A stretch of 64,000 nucleotides of DNA from Lineolata rhizophorae (Eukaryota; Ascomycota; Dothideomycetes; Lineolatales; Lineolataceae): NCBI GenBank assembly GCA_010093515.1, contig MU001674.1:544246-608245 (forward strand). The letters run 5' to 3'. Below the pieces are notes generated by a model, which saw only the letters and a program-made list of their open reading frames with translations, was not told the origin of the DNA and ran no database searches. The position numbers and the translations under genes are program-made. Positions 34,934 through 46,979 of this stretch are shown here, piece by piece. How positions within the stretch are numbered: the first letter of the stretch is position 1; every line of letters begins with the position of its first letter.

Positions 34934-37900
34934 ATGCAGAGCCCGCTTACCGCAGCGGCGTTCAATTTGACGTCCCTTTTCTACCCCACGGGTAACACTC
35001 CTGCAGTGTGCCTGACTCAGGACCTCCCTCCAAAGGAAAAGGCAGACGTGTTACTCCTAGGCTGTGGAGACGCTCGAAGCATCCTTTTCACCTCATGGGC
35101 TGATGATGGACAGGGCAAGCCATCAACCGTTTTCCGTGATACTGAGTACAGTTTCGCTAATCTTCAAGTTAGATCCTCGGCCTCTTGACATCACATGCTG
35201 CGACAGTGAAAAGGCCATTATTGGTACGCTGAGGTCAATCTAAACTCCAGATAACTTGGCGTAAAGCTTACAATACATCTAGCACGCAATGTCTTGCTAA
35301 TGACGTGCCTCCTGGACGATGAAGCTGGCTCTGGCAGCGCGACGATTTGGAATATCTACTATCACTGCTTTGTCGATAAACAGTCGCTCAACTTTCTAGA
35401 TACCCAAGCCAAAAAGCTATGTGCCATGTCTACGTCAATGCACGAGTGGCATATGAGCGAGTACGGCTCCATTTTGAGATTTTGCGACAGTAACACTCTC
35501 GCCAAAGTCAGGGACGTCTGGAGCTCCTACTGTACACCCAGCACGGATCCAGACGAGCGGAAACGTTACGACGAGCGCCTGAACACCGCTGTCCAGACGG
35601 CCCTACAGATTAAAAAAGAGAGAATGGGAAAGAACATAACTCTGCTTACCGGCGTTCGCTCTGCGGCTCCCGGAGGTGTGCATTGTCTACAGGATCTGTC
35701 AAATTTGTATAACGATTATTGGGCCCACGGAATCACCGACAGAGACCCAAAGGCACGCGCCGAGGCCAAATACCCAAACCCGATGTTTTTCGCCCAAGAC
35801 ACTCATACTCTCACCCTCCACTATGGTGCTGACCCTTTGCTTGGCTTCCATCTTGCTTCTGCTCACGCCCCATTGACCCAAACAACTTCTTGCCGCTCAG
35901 TATTGCCTCATTCTTCTTTGCACGAATTTGTGGATACAGCTAGGTCACAATTTTCTGCGTGGATGAAAGCTTTCAAAAAGCGCGCGAAAAGAGGCATTAC
36001 ATTACGCTTCATTGCGTCAGATGCGCTTGCATTCTGTCACACTTTGCGACACAGACGGGCCACAGGGGCCGAGACATCCGCCCATCTGTACCGTGAGCAG
36101 CATCATTTTGAGCCTCTGGTGCTAGATGGCGAAGACTACGCAATTGAAGGAGCCGCTCCCTTGTCGTTCAATGTCATAGACACCTCGAACTTAATCGACC
36201 ACATCGGTGGGATCAACCTTCTAACAGCAACCTCACCTTTGCTGCAGGATACAGTCACAGCGGTTCTATACACGGAATCGCTGGTCAAGCATGGACAGCC
36301 TCACAAGAAATGGATCGGCAAGCTTCTTTGCGGGCACTTTCCAACCATGTCCACACTCTTTGGCCTCTTCCCGGTCGAATACTGGACAAATGCCACAACT
36401 GTTTCCAATGCTGATGAGATTGCTCTAAACTCCATCTCGCAATCGGAAGGCGCGGACGAAAGCCAAGATCTTAGTAGGCTGACCTGGAGGCGGCCAATAG
36501 CAACGTATCAAGGAAACTTGGTGACAACAGCCATCGGCCCGCTTAGATTTGAGGAAGACGATCTCGCTGTGATTCTCTACCGCACCTATCTGGAAGCGTT
36601 TGATGGCGAAAACTTGGGGACTCTCTTGTGTGGACTCAACATGGCGAATTTGAATCTGCGGTCACTTCCCTGGGCGCATCGCGGTAGCTTCGCAGCTTTT
36701 TTGGGAGTTCTCAAGAGTCGGATTGCCCTTGATTGGAACAAGATGATACACGCGTTGCTTGATCTCATACAGAGAGATACGAATCTCATGATCGGGATGA
36801 ACTACCACCAAGAACTTGTTGCTCAATTGCACTTACTAGGGCTCTATGCCGAGCCCATACATATCGAACCCATTTGCAACACTTTCGACCCTTGGACATC
36901 AAATGGTCCTGATCTACGTTCATGGCATAATATTCCAGAGCTGGTTTGTCTCACACTTAGAATTCCCAAGTTCAAACTCGAACTGTTCAAGACCATGCCG
37001 CGAGGTAAAGCCCCCACTCCACCTGTCCAATGCGGGATAGAATGCGTGCAGCAGGGCTGGACGAACTTCTTTGCGGTGGTCCAAATGGGTTTCGGCAAAA
37101 TCTCCACTTCGGGGACTCAAAATAGCGACAACTTCCAGATAAGCATTGACGAAGATAAGGACGGCTGGAATGGAAAGTCTCCGCTTTTGGTGTCTTTCTA
37201 CGTTCCGAGTACGGTGCTGAAGCAACAGCCGCAAAGTGCGTCTGTGTTCTTCGGTTTACAGTCTACACCACACAACACCGTGACCTTTTCCCAGACTCTT
37301 CCGGGGCTCAAGATACATGAAACGAAGCAAGGGAATGGAAAGGATGTGTTCATCACCAAGCATCTTCCTAATCAGACTGCTTTTCCGGTTATATCCAGCT
37401 CCGAAAACGAGCCGGAGGCCGATGAAAATGCTGATTTCACCGTCAATCTCCAAGCAGAAGTTAGCAAGTCGATGGATCCACCACAAATCACATCTTTCAT
37501 AGGTCGCATCAGCATCATGTCTGAGACTGTGAAACTGCTTTTGAAGGAAGGGGCTCAAGTGGAGAGTACGCCTTTGTCTCCAGGCATGATAAAGGTGACC
37601 ATAGGCAAGTCGAGGTTTCATGCAACTCTCTGCTTCCCAAACCCCGTGGATGCGGCCAAACTACGAACCCGGATTGCGCGCAAATCGTCCTACATCGAAG
37701 TCATAGCTGCACCAGCCAATCATGCACACGGAAAGACTTTGTCGACGTTCATGTATCCAACACACCTAGCCGGCCAGAAACCGGTCCTATGGAATATGCC
37801 ACGAGTGAATCTGGACATGTTACCGGTCTTGGACATTACGAGGAAAAAAGAGATTGACTGGCTCGAATCACATATCAGAATCACATTCTCACTCAGAGAG

Positions 37901-38695
37901 CGTCAGATCAGGGAGAAAGCGATAGATTCACCACTTTCGAGCGACGTTAGAGTAGATTTCAAGGATTCTGTGCTCACTCTCTTCATGTTCGCTAGCGGCC
38001 TACAAACGGAACCGCAGCGTATTTTCGCTCTCTTCCACCCCGAAGCCGGCGGTGTTCATGTGCTCATATTCGTTTCCTGCATACGCTTGGACGCAGCGAA
38101 CCGCACTGTCATCCTCGACGCGGCCTTCCTGCCCTTGACGAAGAAGCTCGTGACAGAACTGGACCCATTGCTGCAAAAATACAAGTTAGGCAACAAACTA
38201 GCAATCACGATCGTCGATGACGCTGAGCTGGCACTCTGGAAGCAAGTCATGCCGGTCTATGTGGAACGCTGCCGCAACTGGGACCACAGTGCCTCTTGCG
38301 AGTATGCGGCCAGGAAGCAGATCCCGTTGACGCTTGAGCGCGAGCAGACGCCGCTGTGCTCTTGTGGGAACGGCAAGCTGCCGGCGAACTTCGTCTCCGT
38401 GCCGGACTGGAACAGGGTCGCCAAGCACGCCGTGAGAGCTGCAATCTCGCCCTCATATGCAGTGCCGTATGTCGAGCCCATTTTTGACGCTGACGCTATA
38501 CGAGATCGTACTATGGCCGCAGCTCGGGCTGGTGGCGATGTTGGCGGTGGTAAATGTGCTTCCTGCGGTGAGACGAAGTCGAAGACCGGAAGGAATTTGC
38601 TGAGGTGTAGCCGGTGCCATACAGTGCAATATTGCTCGCAGAAGTGCCAGCGTACGCACTGGAAGCAGGCGCACAAAAACATGTGCAAAAAGTGA
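34934..38695 (+). CDS. DUF4470 / MYND zinc-finger protein
   Basis: Large fungal protein of unknown function, 1214 aa. An N-terminal DUF4470 domain (YPTGNTPAVCLTQDLPP, then LLLGCGDARSILFTSW, then LDITCCDSEKAIIARNVLLM) and a C-terminal MYND finger (from about residue 1169: CASC, then CSRCHTVQYCSQKCQ and HWKQAHKNMC) flank a long middle part without a known domain. Exons: 34934-35114, 35173-35223, 35283-38695. The second intron is ordinary (GTACGC...TCTAG). The first is best explained by a GC-AG intron with AG|GCAAGC donor, 58 nt, phase 1. A GT alternative at 35136 would give only 37 nt. Splicing restores the DUF4470 core that is otherwise cut by a stop at 35186. The MYND domain suggests protein-protein contacts; its partners are unknown. 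Confidence 0.85.
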
Positions 38696-39854
38696 AGCAG
38701 AGATGTTTGACTCGCAGTTTCAGGGAATTCTTGATCAACGCGCGTTTAGGCAACTGGAAGATAAGATCAGATATGTAAAGCAGAAGTAGTAGCATATTAA
38801 TTCTAGCAAGTTAGTTACTCATACGTTCTAGCTGTACTATCGTGGTGGGATTAAGAGAGCCCCATATGCGAATAAATATCAACGTAGGCACTGAAAAAAG
38901 GAATGCCGAAAAGAACAGAGAAACAATCGCAGCTGCGAGCTGGAGGAGATTCTGGTGTTTATATCCGCCGTGCCTCGAAACAGACAACGGTTTTTAGAAC
39001 ATATTTTACTTGGGTTGTCAATGGTGCAACTGAGTTCCGCACCAAGCACCAAGGACTGAATGGACAGCCAGGCAGCTCGCAGGGGACGAACGTGATGGAT
39101 ACAGGGTTGAAGGCACAGAGCTGGAGGCCAGCCTGACGCTGGGATGGCCGTCATTGGTGCTGTTTGGCGGCGGCGATGTTTTCGAGGCCGCAGGCCTCCG
39201 CAGTGGCTTGTGGCCGTTGGTCTGACTCCGAGCTTGCCGCACGCTAGGAGTCCTATGGAGCCTTCTCTGGCAAAGTTTTAGGCATTAGTGTTTACCCTTT
39301 ATAGCGTCTTATGGTAGTTGCGACAACAGGCGCTATCAGTCCTACTACTTTACTAGGAGCCGCTGCTGGGCGAGCAGGTCTGTGGTTCTGTCTGCTGCTC
39401 GGCGCGTTTTGCTGTCGTATATAACGCAATAAACCTTAGCAGAGGGGGAGGGCAAAAGGCCAGTCAACTCCTCTGCTGGTTGAATCTCTCGGCACTCAAA
39501 TCGAACCTAGAAACAACGACAACGCAATTAGGCCGACAGATTTGGGTATATTCTCCTGGAATATGCCAGTTTCCAATTGCATGCAGGTACCTAGGGCGGA
39601 TTTACACGTTTAGGTCTAGGGCTTTTCCTTTCCACTTGCATTCCTTCGCGCTCCGTACTCCAGCTAGACCCAAGGCATCCTTTAGTAGGTATGCAGTAAA
39701 CCCCTTTCAGGGGGCGTGAATTGAGCATCTCGTGCCGAAAAGGTCACAAACTTTCGGAACATGCTCACTGCATTGAAGCTCCTAATCCGGCACCTCTCCA
39801 AGACATGTCAATCGTACAAAAACACCGCCTTTTCGCTGCCATCAAATTCTGTCC
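38696..39854. other. Intergenic between convergent genes
   Basis: 3' flanks of the DUF4470 gene (+) and PRP4 (-). Short open frames only; no RNA gene or element recognised. The middle (39.3-39.75 kb) is mixed-composition and carries no clear signal. Confidence 0.5.
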
Positions 39855-41703
39855 CTAAATGCCCTCCCCGTCATCCCTCGCCCATAGCTTCACCGTCCGG
39901 TCGTGCCCACCGCTCACCACCCACTTCGAGTCTGCGGACACATCGGCACTCAGCACGTTGCCCGCATGCCCGCCCAGACTCCTGCACAGCGCCCAGTCGT
40001 CCGCGCTCCACACGTTGACTTTCTTGTCGAACCCGCAGCTCACCAGGAACGTGCCCGCCTTCTTGGGCAGGACGTTGCCATCGTCGTCCCTGGGCGGCGG
40101 GCGGCCGCTCGCGGGGCCGTCGGTGCCCTTGAACCACCGCAGGTCCGTCACGCCGCCCTTGTTGGCGCCGAGCGCGCCGGCCTCGCGCACGGCGCGCAGG
40201 TCCCAGCACTTGGCGAAGCCGTCGGCCGAGCCGGACGCGACGCGGAAGCCGTCGGGAGCCCAGTCGAGCGCGTACACGGGGCCGACGTGCGAGTCGAGGT
40301 GCATGACGAGGCGGCCCGAACGCAGGTCCCAGACGCGGCCGTACGAGTCGAGCCCGCCCGAGGCTAGCAGCGAGCCGTCGGGCGAGAAGGCCACCGTGTA
40401 GCACTCGCGGCTGTGGCCTTCTTGCAGGAGAAGCTCCGTCGTCGTCGCTACGTCCCAGAGCCGCCAGGTCGTGTCGAACGAGGCCGAGGCGAGGTAGCAG
40501 CCCGACGGGTGGAACTCGACGCGGCAGACGCGGCCGCTGTGGCCCGAGAGCGTGGATATGGGAGTGTCCTGTTCGAGAGACCAGAGGTGGACGGCGCCCT
40601 CGCCACCCGAGGAGGCCAGGTTGATGGCCGAAGGCGTCACGCCGGACTCCGGCAGCGTCGCGCCGGGATACCACGCCACGCCGCCGACGCGGTCCGTGTG
40701 GCCGCGAAACAGCATCCTCTGCTCCAGATCCGGGACGCCGAGGAGCTTGAGGGAGCCGCCCCAGCTGCCGGCCGCGACGGTCTGGCCGTCGGGCGCGAAG
40801 CGCGTTATGCTGACGGGCCGGTCGGCCGCGATCTGGCTGCCGTACAGCTCAAAGCCCGCCAGCCGCTCCTTGATGCCCTTACGGTGCTTGACGTGGACCC
40901 GCAGCGGGATGGTGCTCTCCTGCTTCTGGAAGGCCACCCGGTGGGCCGCGCGCGGCAGGCTGTACCGCGCCATGTCGCGCCGCGCGCGCAGCAGGTCCTC
41001 TGTCCCCTCAGTGTAGAACTCCTCGTCGCCTTCGTCGCCCTCGGCGCCCGCGTCCGCCATGGACGCGTCCTCGCCGGCAGCCGCCTCGCCCATCTCGTGG
41101 TCGCCCTCGCCGTCGAGGCCCGCGGCCGCCTCGGCTTGCAGCGTGAGCAGTTCGCGCAGGCGGTCGCGCCGCTCGGGAGGGCCTTCGCCGAAGAGCGTGA
41201 TGGGCTCGCCGATGGAGCGCAGCCGCGCGCGCACGCGGTTGTCATCGGTGGGGACCGCGATGGAAGCGGCCAGGCGCTTGCGTTGGAACTGGGATAGAAT
41301 GGCCGAGGCCCTTTCGGGGGCGACGCCCGCCCCGCCTGTCGCGGGGACATTGTAGTCATGGTCGATGGCTAGAAGTGGTGGGTGAATATCATGTCAGCCT
41401 GGCGGCAGTGTGGGCACCACGGGCTAGAAACCGTTTCCAAGATGACGAAATGTTACTTACGAAGACTGGCCAAATCAACGCCCGTTTCCTCGTCCTGCAG
41501 GCATGGCCAACATCAGCATTGCCGGCCGTCGGGGCGGTCCTCCACGGTTGCGCCGCGAGCGCAAACGCGCGTCGAGAGCGGCCTTTTGCGCAGAAAATAG
41601 CTGTGAACGAAGGCCCTCCAGACTCAAAAACAGGCGGATGTGAAGATGGACTGCTTACCTCCTTCTCCTCCTCCACGTATGCCTGTCTCGACGGGTGCAT
41701 CAT
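39855..41703 (-). CDS. PRP4: U4/U6 snRNP component Prp4 (WD40)
   Basis: Splicing factor of the U4/U6.U5 tri-snRNP that binds U4/U6 with Prp3. Exons on the minus strand: 41703-41659, 41494-41461, 41368-39855, giving 530 aa. The first exon encodes only [15 protein letters not shown] and the second is a 34-nt exon ([11 protein letters not shown]); both introns have GTAAG donors and CAG/TAG acceptors and the phases close. The SFM (PRP4-like) motif [19 protein letters not shown] lies near residue 65, with [10 protein letters not shown] after it. A C-terminal WD40 propeller of about seven repeats follows (for example [37 protein letters not shown]). The short 5' exons match the known MHPSRQAY start of fungal Prp4. 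Divergent from the PP2C gene over about 416 bp. Confidence 0.93.
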
Positions 41704-42119
41704 CCTGGGCGAAGCTTTGCGGCCGGCGGCGCAGGCCCGTGTGGCGTCGGGCGAGGTTGAAGCTTGAAGATGCGCGCAACACGCAGCGATACTAGGGCCG
41801 GTCGCGGCGAAACCTGGGCCGCGGCTCAAAGGCCAAGCTTTTCTCAGCCGCCGCGCACCGCCACAGCAAACGCGCAATGACGAGTTGGCGCCAAGCCCGT
41901 GCGCCGTATGACTGCGCCTGCGCCCTCGGGCCGCTTTTATCTCCCTTGGCCCTGCCGCCTTTTCCTTCCGTCATCTCCCTTTTCGTCCTCGTCCGTTTTC
42001 TCGCGCTGCCAGCAATTTCTTGATCCTCTCCTTTTCTTGCTTGAACTTCCATGCCAGCTACGCTGTAATCCCGCCTCCTCGAACAACGCCGCGCCGCATT
42101 GGCCGGCTTCTCCGCAGAT

Positions 42120-43784
42120 ATGCGCCCAACCCGCGCGATACGGCTGACGGTATCGAGCCTCAATTCGCCGGCTCCCCCCGTACCCTGGACCGCAGCCAGA
42201 ACATTATTTACGCGAGCAGCTGCACCCACAGTCGGCAGAAGTTCGACTGCGCTGCCCGCATGTCGCTCCGAACTCCGCGCGTCCGCTCGACTTCCCCCGT
42301 CATCGTCTTCAGCCTACACCAGTCCGGCCGATAACGCCGCATTACGCCTCCGCACTTCCTCATTCCACACGAGCGCGCGCCTCACCTCCTCGTCCTCATC
42401 AGCAACAGCCCCTCCGCGCTTCTCCTACCGCATCGCTGCCTCCTACTCAGCTAAAGGCCGCCGTTTCAATGCCGACCGCAACGTCTACGCCTTCAATCCT
42501 TTCGTGCGGCTCAAGCGCACCGCCACCGAGCTGCAGCGCGGCAAGCGTGACAAGAAGAACCGGCCAGAGAGCGGGCAAGATGCCTTTTTCGTGGCGCATG
42601 TGGGGGATGCCGGGACAAGCGGCGGAAGTGGCGCTGGCGGGAGCGAGCTCAACGACGGGGCGCTTGCCTTCGGCGTCGCGGATGGCGTCGGCGGCTGGAC
42701 GGACCAGGGCATCGACCCAGCAGATTTCTCGCACTCGCTGTGCGACTACATGGCCAGCGGCGCGACGGGATATCCGGACGCGTTTCCAGCGCGAAAGAGT
42801 GGATCGACAGCGCCGCTGATGCCAAAGGATCTCATGCAGTATGGGTACGATAAGGTGATGCGGGACAATGCGGTCAAGGGTGGAGGCAGCACGGCGTGCG
42901 TGGTGACGGCGCAGGCGGACGGCCACTTCGAGCTCGCCAAGTGAGTTTCCACATGTCCCACGCATTCATATATCCATCCTATATCCCCAAGTTCCCTCCT
43001 CTCACCAGGTCCACCAATTCTCTCCTTCCCTTCACGCTAGCCCGTACTGACGCTCTTTTTCCACAGCCTCGGCGACTCCGGCCTCATGCACTTCTCGCCC
43101 AATGCCGTCCGCTTCGCGACCTCGCCCCAGACCCACGCCTTCAACACGCCCTACCAGCTCACCAAGATGCCGCCGCGCATCCTCGCCCAGATGGCCCTCT
43201 TCGGCCCCAACCAACGCCGCGGCGGCGGCGGCGGGTACCACGCCGAGACCCCCGCCGACGCCGCCACCTCGTCACACGCCGTCCGCCACGGCGACGTCCT
43301 CGTCCTCGCCACCGACGGCGTCTGGGACAACCTCAGCCCCGCCGACGCCCTGCGTCTCGTCTCGCGGTACATGGGCGGCCTGGGCGGCTGGGTCGCGGCC
43401 GACGGCGACGGCGGCAGCGAGAGCAGCAGGCGCGGTAGCGCCGCGTCCTCGTCCTCGTCCTCGCCGCGATCCCCGTCGCCGCCAGCCCAGGGCGGCGGCG
43501 GGGACGCCGGCGCCGCGCCCGCCGCGCCCGACACCCTCGCCGCCGTCACGGACGTGCCCGGCAGCATGCAGGAGGGCGTCGGCGGCGGCGGCGCCGCCAC
43601 GCTGCAGGAGATGCTGGCCGTGGCCATCGCGCGCGAGGCCAAGGCCGCCAGCCTGGACCATCGGCGCGACGGGCCCTTCGCCAGGGAGGTGCAGCGCAAC
43701 TTTCCCGGCGAGAACTGGCATGGGGGCAAGGCGGATGATATTTGCGTCGTGGTGGCTGTGGTGGTGGGGGTGGAGGGGAGGTAG
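42120..43784 (+). CDS. PTC7: Mitochondrial PP2C-type phosphatase (Ptc7/Azr1-like)
   Basis: Metal-dependent Ser/Thr phosphatase; yeast Ptc7 works in mitochondria and activates Coq7 in coenzyme Q synthesis, and S. pombe Azr1 belongs to the same family. Exons 42120-42940 and 43067-43784, with a GTGAGT donor and CACAG acceptor, 512 aa. The start is the ATG at 42120 (MRPTRAIRLTV), since the frame upstream has only TTG. The N-terminus is Arg/Ser-rich without acidic residues, as in a mitochondrial presequence. PP2C motifs: GQDAFFV, FGVADGVGGW, GGGSTACVV, LGDSG, LVLATDGVWDNL and the terminal KADDICVVV. A roughly 70-residue Ser/Gly/Ala-rich insert lies between RLVSRYM and LQEMLAVAIARE, making it longer than yeast Ptc7 (343 aa). 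Confidence 0.9.
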
Positions 43785-43796
43785 AGGAAGGTGGTT

Positions 43797-43811
43797 GGGG
43801 GGGGGGGGGGG
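43797..43811 (+). repeat. G15 tract just after the PP2C stop codon
   Basis: Fifteen consecutive G, 12 bases after the stop of the phosphatase gene and followed by CGGG. Preceded by further G runs. It could form a G-quadruplex in the 3' UTR and is prone to sequencing error. Confidence 0.8.
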
Positions 43812-44854
43812 CGGGATTTTCCGGGACGTGTTCCTTTTTCTTTTTTCCCTTTGAGTTCTAGGTTTAGATCGGGTAGGGCGGCTTTTCGAAACATTTGGGG
43901 TTTTTTTTTATTTCTTCTGTCCGGGCCCCATTTAGAATTGCTGTGTTGCTTGTTTGCCTTGTCCTTATTTGCTTTATTCTTGTATTCCTCTTTTCCCTCT
44001 CTTGAGCGACACCTTTTAGAACATGCTGGTATGCATTGGGCGGCGTTGGTGGGAGTCATTTGCCATGAGTGGAGGGGCGCGTGAATTTATAGAGGCCCGC
44101 TCACGAACGTAGCTGGTTGTAAAGCCTGGGAGACCTAGCGATGGGAACCCAAGTTCAATGCAAGATTTGGACATGGATGGAGGAAGCAGTTGCTTTCGCA
44201 TTAAACCACATGATCGATCACTTTTGAGGACTTTTAACATATAGTCGCTCCGAATAATGAGCAGATGTCGGTCGAGACGTTGGACTCAACATCTCTCCGG
44301 AGATGCATAGCGTGCGGAGAACGTACCTGTCATTCTATCATCACTACATGAGTGCCCGCGCCTACATGATCTCTCTTTCTTATCCGTGTGCTTCGACTCC
44401 GCCCAAACGCTCCCCTTTGCCGGAACCCTTTAAAGAATTCAAGACTGTGCACGCACCAGGGCGGCAAGCCGTGAGAAGAGCAAAGAGAACAAAATGGAAA
44501 AGAAACGTCGGTCACACACGTACTCCGTCATAGCGCCCCGTGAACACCAGGTCTTTTCGTCCGACAAGTTCTCATCCCAAGGTTCGGCTAGACACGCAGC
44601 CAAGATAGGGCAAAGATCATGCGTGGCCTGCACCCGACCTACATTAACAGAAAGCAAACAGACCACCCATTAAACATCTCCTCGTAGGCGCAAATAGCAG
44701 CAGCCCTCTTAACTCACCAAAGCCGACCCTACTCAGCATCGACCCAGGTCTCCCAGCAGCCATTCGCCCTCCGCACCGCCGTCCTTTCCGTCCTCGTGCT
44801 CGATATCAACAGCATCATTTAGCCCACCAACTCCACCCCCCGCTCTCGCTCCCA
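43812..44854. other. Intergenic between convergent genes
   Basis: 3' flanks of the PP2C (+) and RTC4-like (-) genes. T-rich runs near 43.84-44.0 kb suit 3' UTR and poly(A) regions. Nothing else is recognised. Confidence 0.5.
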
Positions 44855-46979
44855 TCACCAATTCTCGCTAGCACCCTCACCCGCATCCTCTTCCTCCATC
44901 TCAGATCCCCCATCCACCCTCACCGCCGCCCGCCCACCCACCACCCCATCCTCGTCCTCCCCATTCAACAGCTCGCCCAGCCCCGCGCTCTCCCTCAGCA
45001 CGCTTCTCACCCTCTCCACTTCCGTCTCGCTTAGATCCGACCACTTCTCCGCCGCCTTCCGCCGCCCCTCCTCCCCACCCCGCTCGGACCTCCGCCTTCC
45101 CCCCCTCCCGCCATCTCCCCCGCGCCCGCCCTTCAACAGCCCCAGATCCTCCGCCACCAAGCAGGCCGCCAGCTCCGGCAGCAGCACCAGCAGCACGAAC
45201 CCGGGCACCCCCAACTTGCCCACGACCCCGTCCCTCGGCGCCGCCCACCTCAGCTCCTCCGCCATCAGCCCCACCACCGCGTCGCGCATGACGCGCTCCC
45301 CGCGCGGGCCGTAGTACCCCGCCAGGCTGTTGTCGCCGCCGCGCTCGCGCGCCAGGCTCTCGGCCGCCTCGCGCCCGCCGCGCGCCACCGCCCCCGCCAC
45401 CACCTCCCGGTGCAGGCTGGCCTCGCACCCCGCCAGCACGGCGCGCAGCCGCGGCGCGAAGCGCGCCGCGCGCCGCGGGAGGCCGGCCCAGTCGATGCGC
45501 GCCGGGTAGCCGCGCGCGGCCCAGTCGGCGAGCGCCGAGGCGCGCCGGTGCGCCGCGCAGAAGGCGAGCTGCTCGGGGACGCGCATGCGGCGGCGGCGGT
45601 TGCGGCGGTGGCCGTCGCGGTCGTCCTGGTGGCGAGGGCGAAGCAGGTCCGAGTTCAGGGCGGTGTCGTCGACCGGGGCGTGGCACACGGGGCAATGGGT
45701 CGCGGTGGTCGGAGTAGCTAAGCGGTCGTCGTCGTCGGGCGAGGACAAGGGCGAGCTCGCCGACGTGGCGGTCGTGGTTTTGCTAGCTCGCAGTGGTGGT
45801 TGCAGCTGCGACGAGAAGAGGGTGGCGTCCTCGGCGGCGGGCGTGGAGGGCGAAGTGCCGAGTGACGATAGCACCGAGCTATTTGAGGATATGGGGGTAT
45901 CTTGGCGTTGGCGCTCGCCGGAGGCAGGGGTAGGTTCCATGTCCGACGATACGTGGATGAATTTGGCGAGGGCACCGTTGCTAGTGGGCTTGCTGGCGGC
46001 GTTAAGCGACGCCGGGGACGCCTTGCGGTGGCGCGTCGATCGCCTGGTAGGGGTGGTCTGCCCGACGTGTATAAAGGTCGCTGCGGGTACCTTGGTTTTG
46101 GCTTTCGAACGCGAAGACGCTTTCACATCAATGAATTCTGCGCGCGGCTGGTCCGCGCGCGTTTTGCGGCGCTTGGGTGGTGACTCTGAGGGTCGTTCAA
46201 CGCCAATCCAGCCCTTCGCCTTCGCTTGAGGTTGAGGTTTAGCTCGAGCGTACTTAATGGTCTCGGGCATCTTGAACTTTGGGTTCGCTGCTGGCTCGTC
46301 TGAAGTTTCCTCCTCTGGAGGCAGGTCGGACAAGTCGGGCATGGTAAACACTATATGGAATAAGACGGGGTAAGAATCGCCAGCGCCAAAGAATATTCTC
46401 TACCGACCAAATGTAGGATATCGAGACCGCGCACTCACCAGGTCCACTTGGCTTCTTCTTCGCCTCGGACTTCTTCTCCGGCGTCGACGGTGAGGGTCTG
46501 TGGAAGTTGTTGAACCCCGTCGAGGACCGGTATTCGCGCGGCGGCTTACGGACGCGCGATGACGACGACGACTCGAAGAGCATGTCCTCCGCATTCATCC
46601 CCACGCCCATGCCACTAGCCGCCTGCTCTTGCGTCTGACGCTTGCGAGCATTCGCCATCCTCGCGCTGCCCCTGAGCGCCGTCTCAGGCTTCATGTGCTT
46701 GGTCCCCCGTGGCGCAGGCTTCCGAGTCGCAGCAGCAGCGCCTTCCCTGTTTCCAGCCGCGGTCGAATAGAGAGGTGGGGATATTAGTCCCTCGGCGTGC
46801 GACCCTTGGTTGTCGTCCTTGTCGTCGTCGCTCTCGGCCGGCTCCGCAAACACCTTTCTATCGTCGTAGTTTTCGTGCACAGCAATCTGCTTCATGGAGT
46901 CGTCGTGGGGCGATTCGCGCCGCTTCCCGGCCACTTGGCTCAGAAGGCCGGGCACGCCTTTGCGTGCTAGCACAGGCAT
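44855..46979 (-). CDS. RTC4-like domain protein
   Basis: Homologue of the RTC4-like domain family, named for yeast Rtc4 (restriction of telomere capping); its biochemical role is unknown. Exon 1 is 46979-46439, starting MPVLARKGVPGLLSQ, and exon 2 is 46350-44855; the GTGAGT donor and ATATAG acceptor are phase 1, giving 678 aa. The first 350 residues are disordered, with short basic patches (SPPKRRKTR, STRHRK) that may act in nuclear import. A CPVC pair opens the folded part. The RTC4-like domain then follows with CAAHRRASALADWAARGYP, IDWAGLPRR and GYYGPRGERVM, before a Gly/Arg/Glu-rich low-complexity tail. The nucleotide sequence of the domain is extremely GC-rich. Confidence 0.82.

Noticed and set aside
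40413-41297. 294-codon open frame on the plus strand over PRP4
   Set aside because: Antisense shadow of the WD40 coding sequence in GC-rich DNA.
43151-44059. 302-codon open frame on the minus strand over the PP2C gene
   Set aside because: Antisense shadow; runs through the poly-G tract and 3' UTR.
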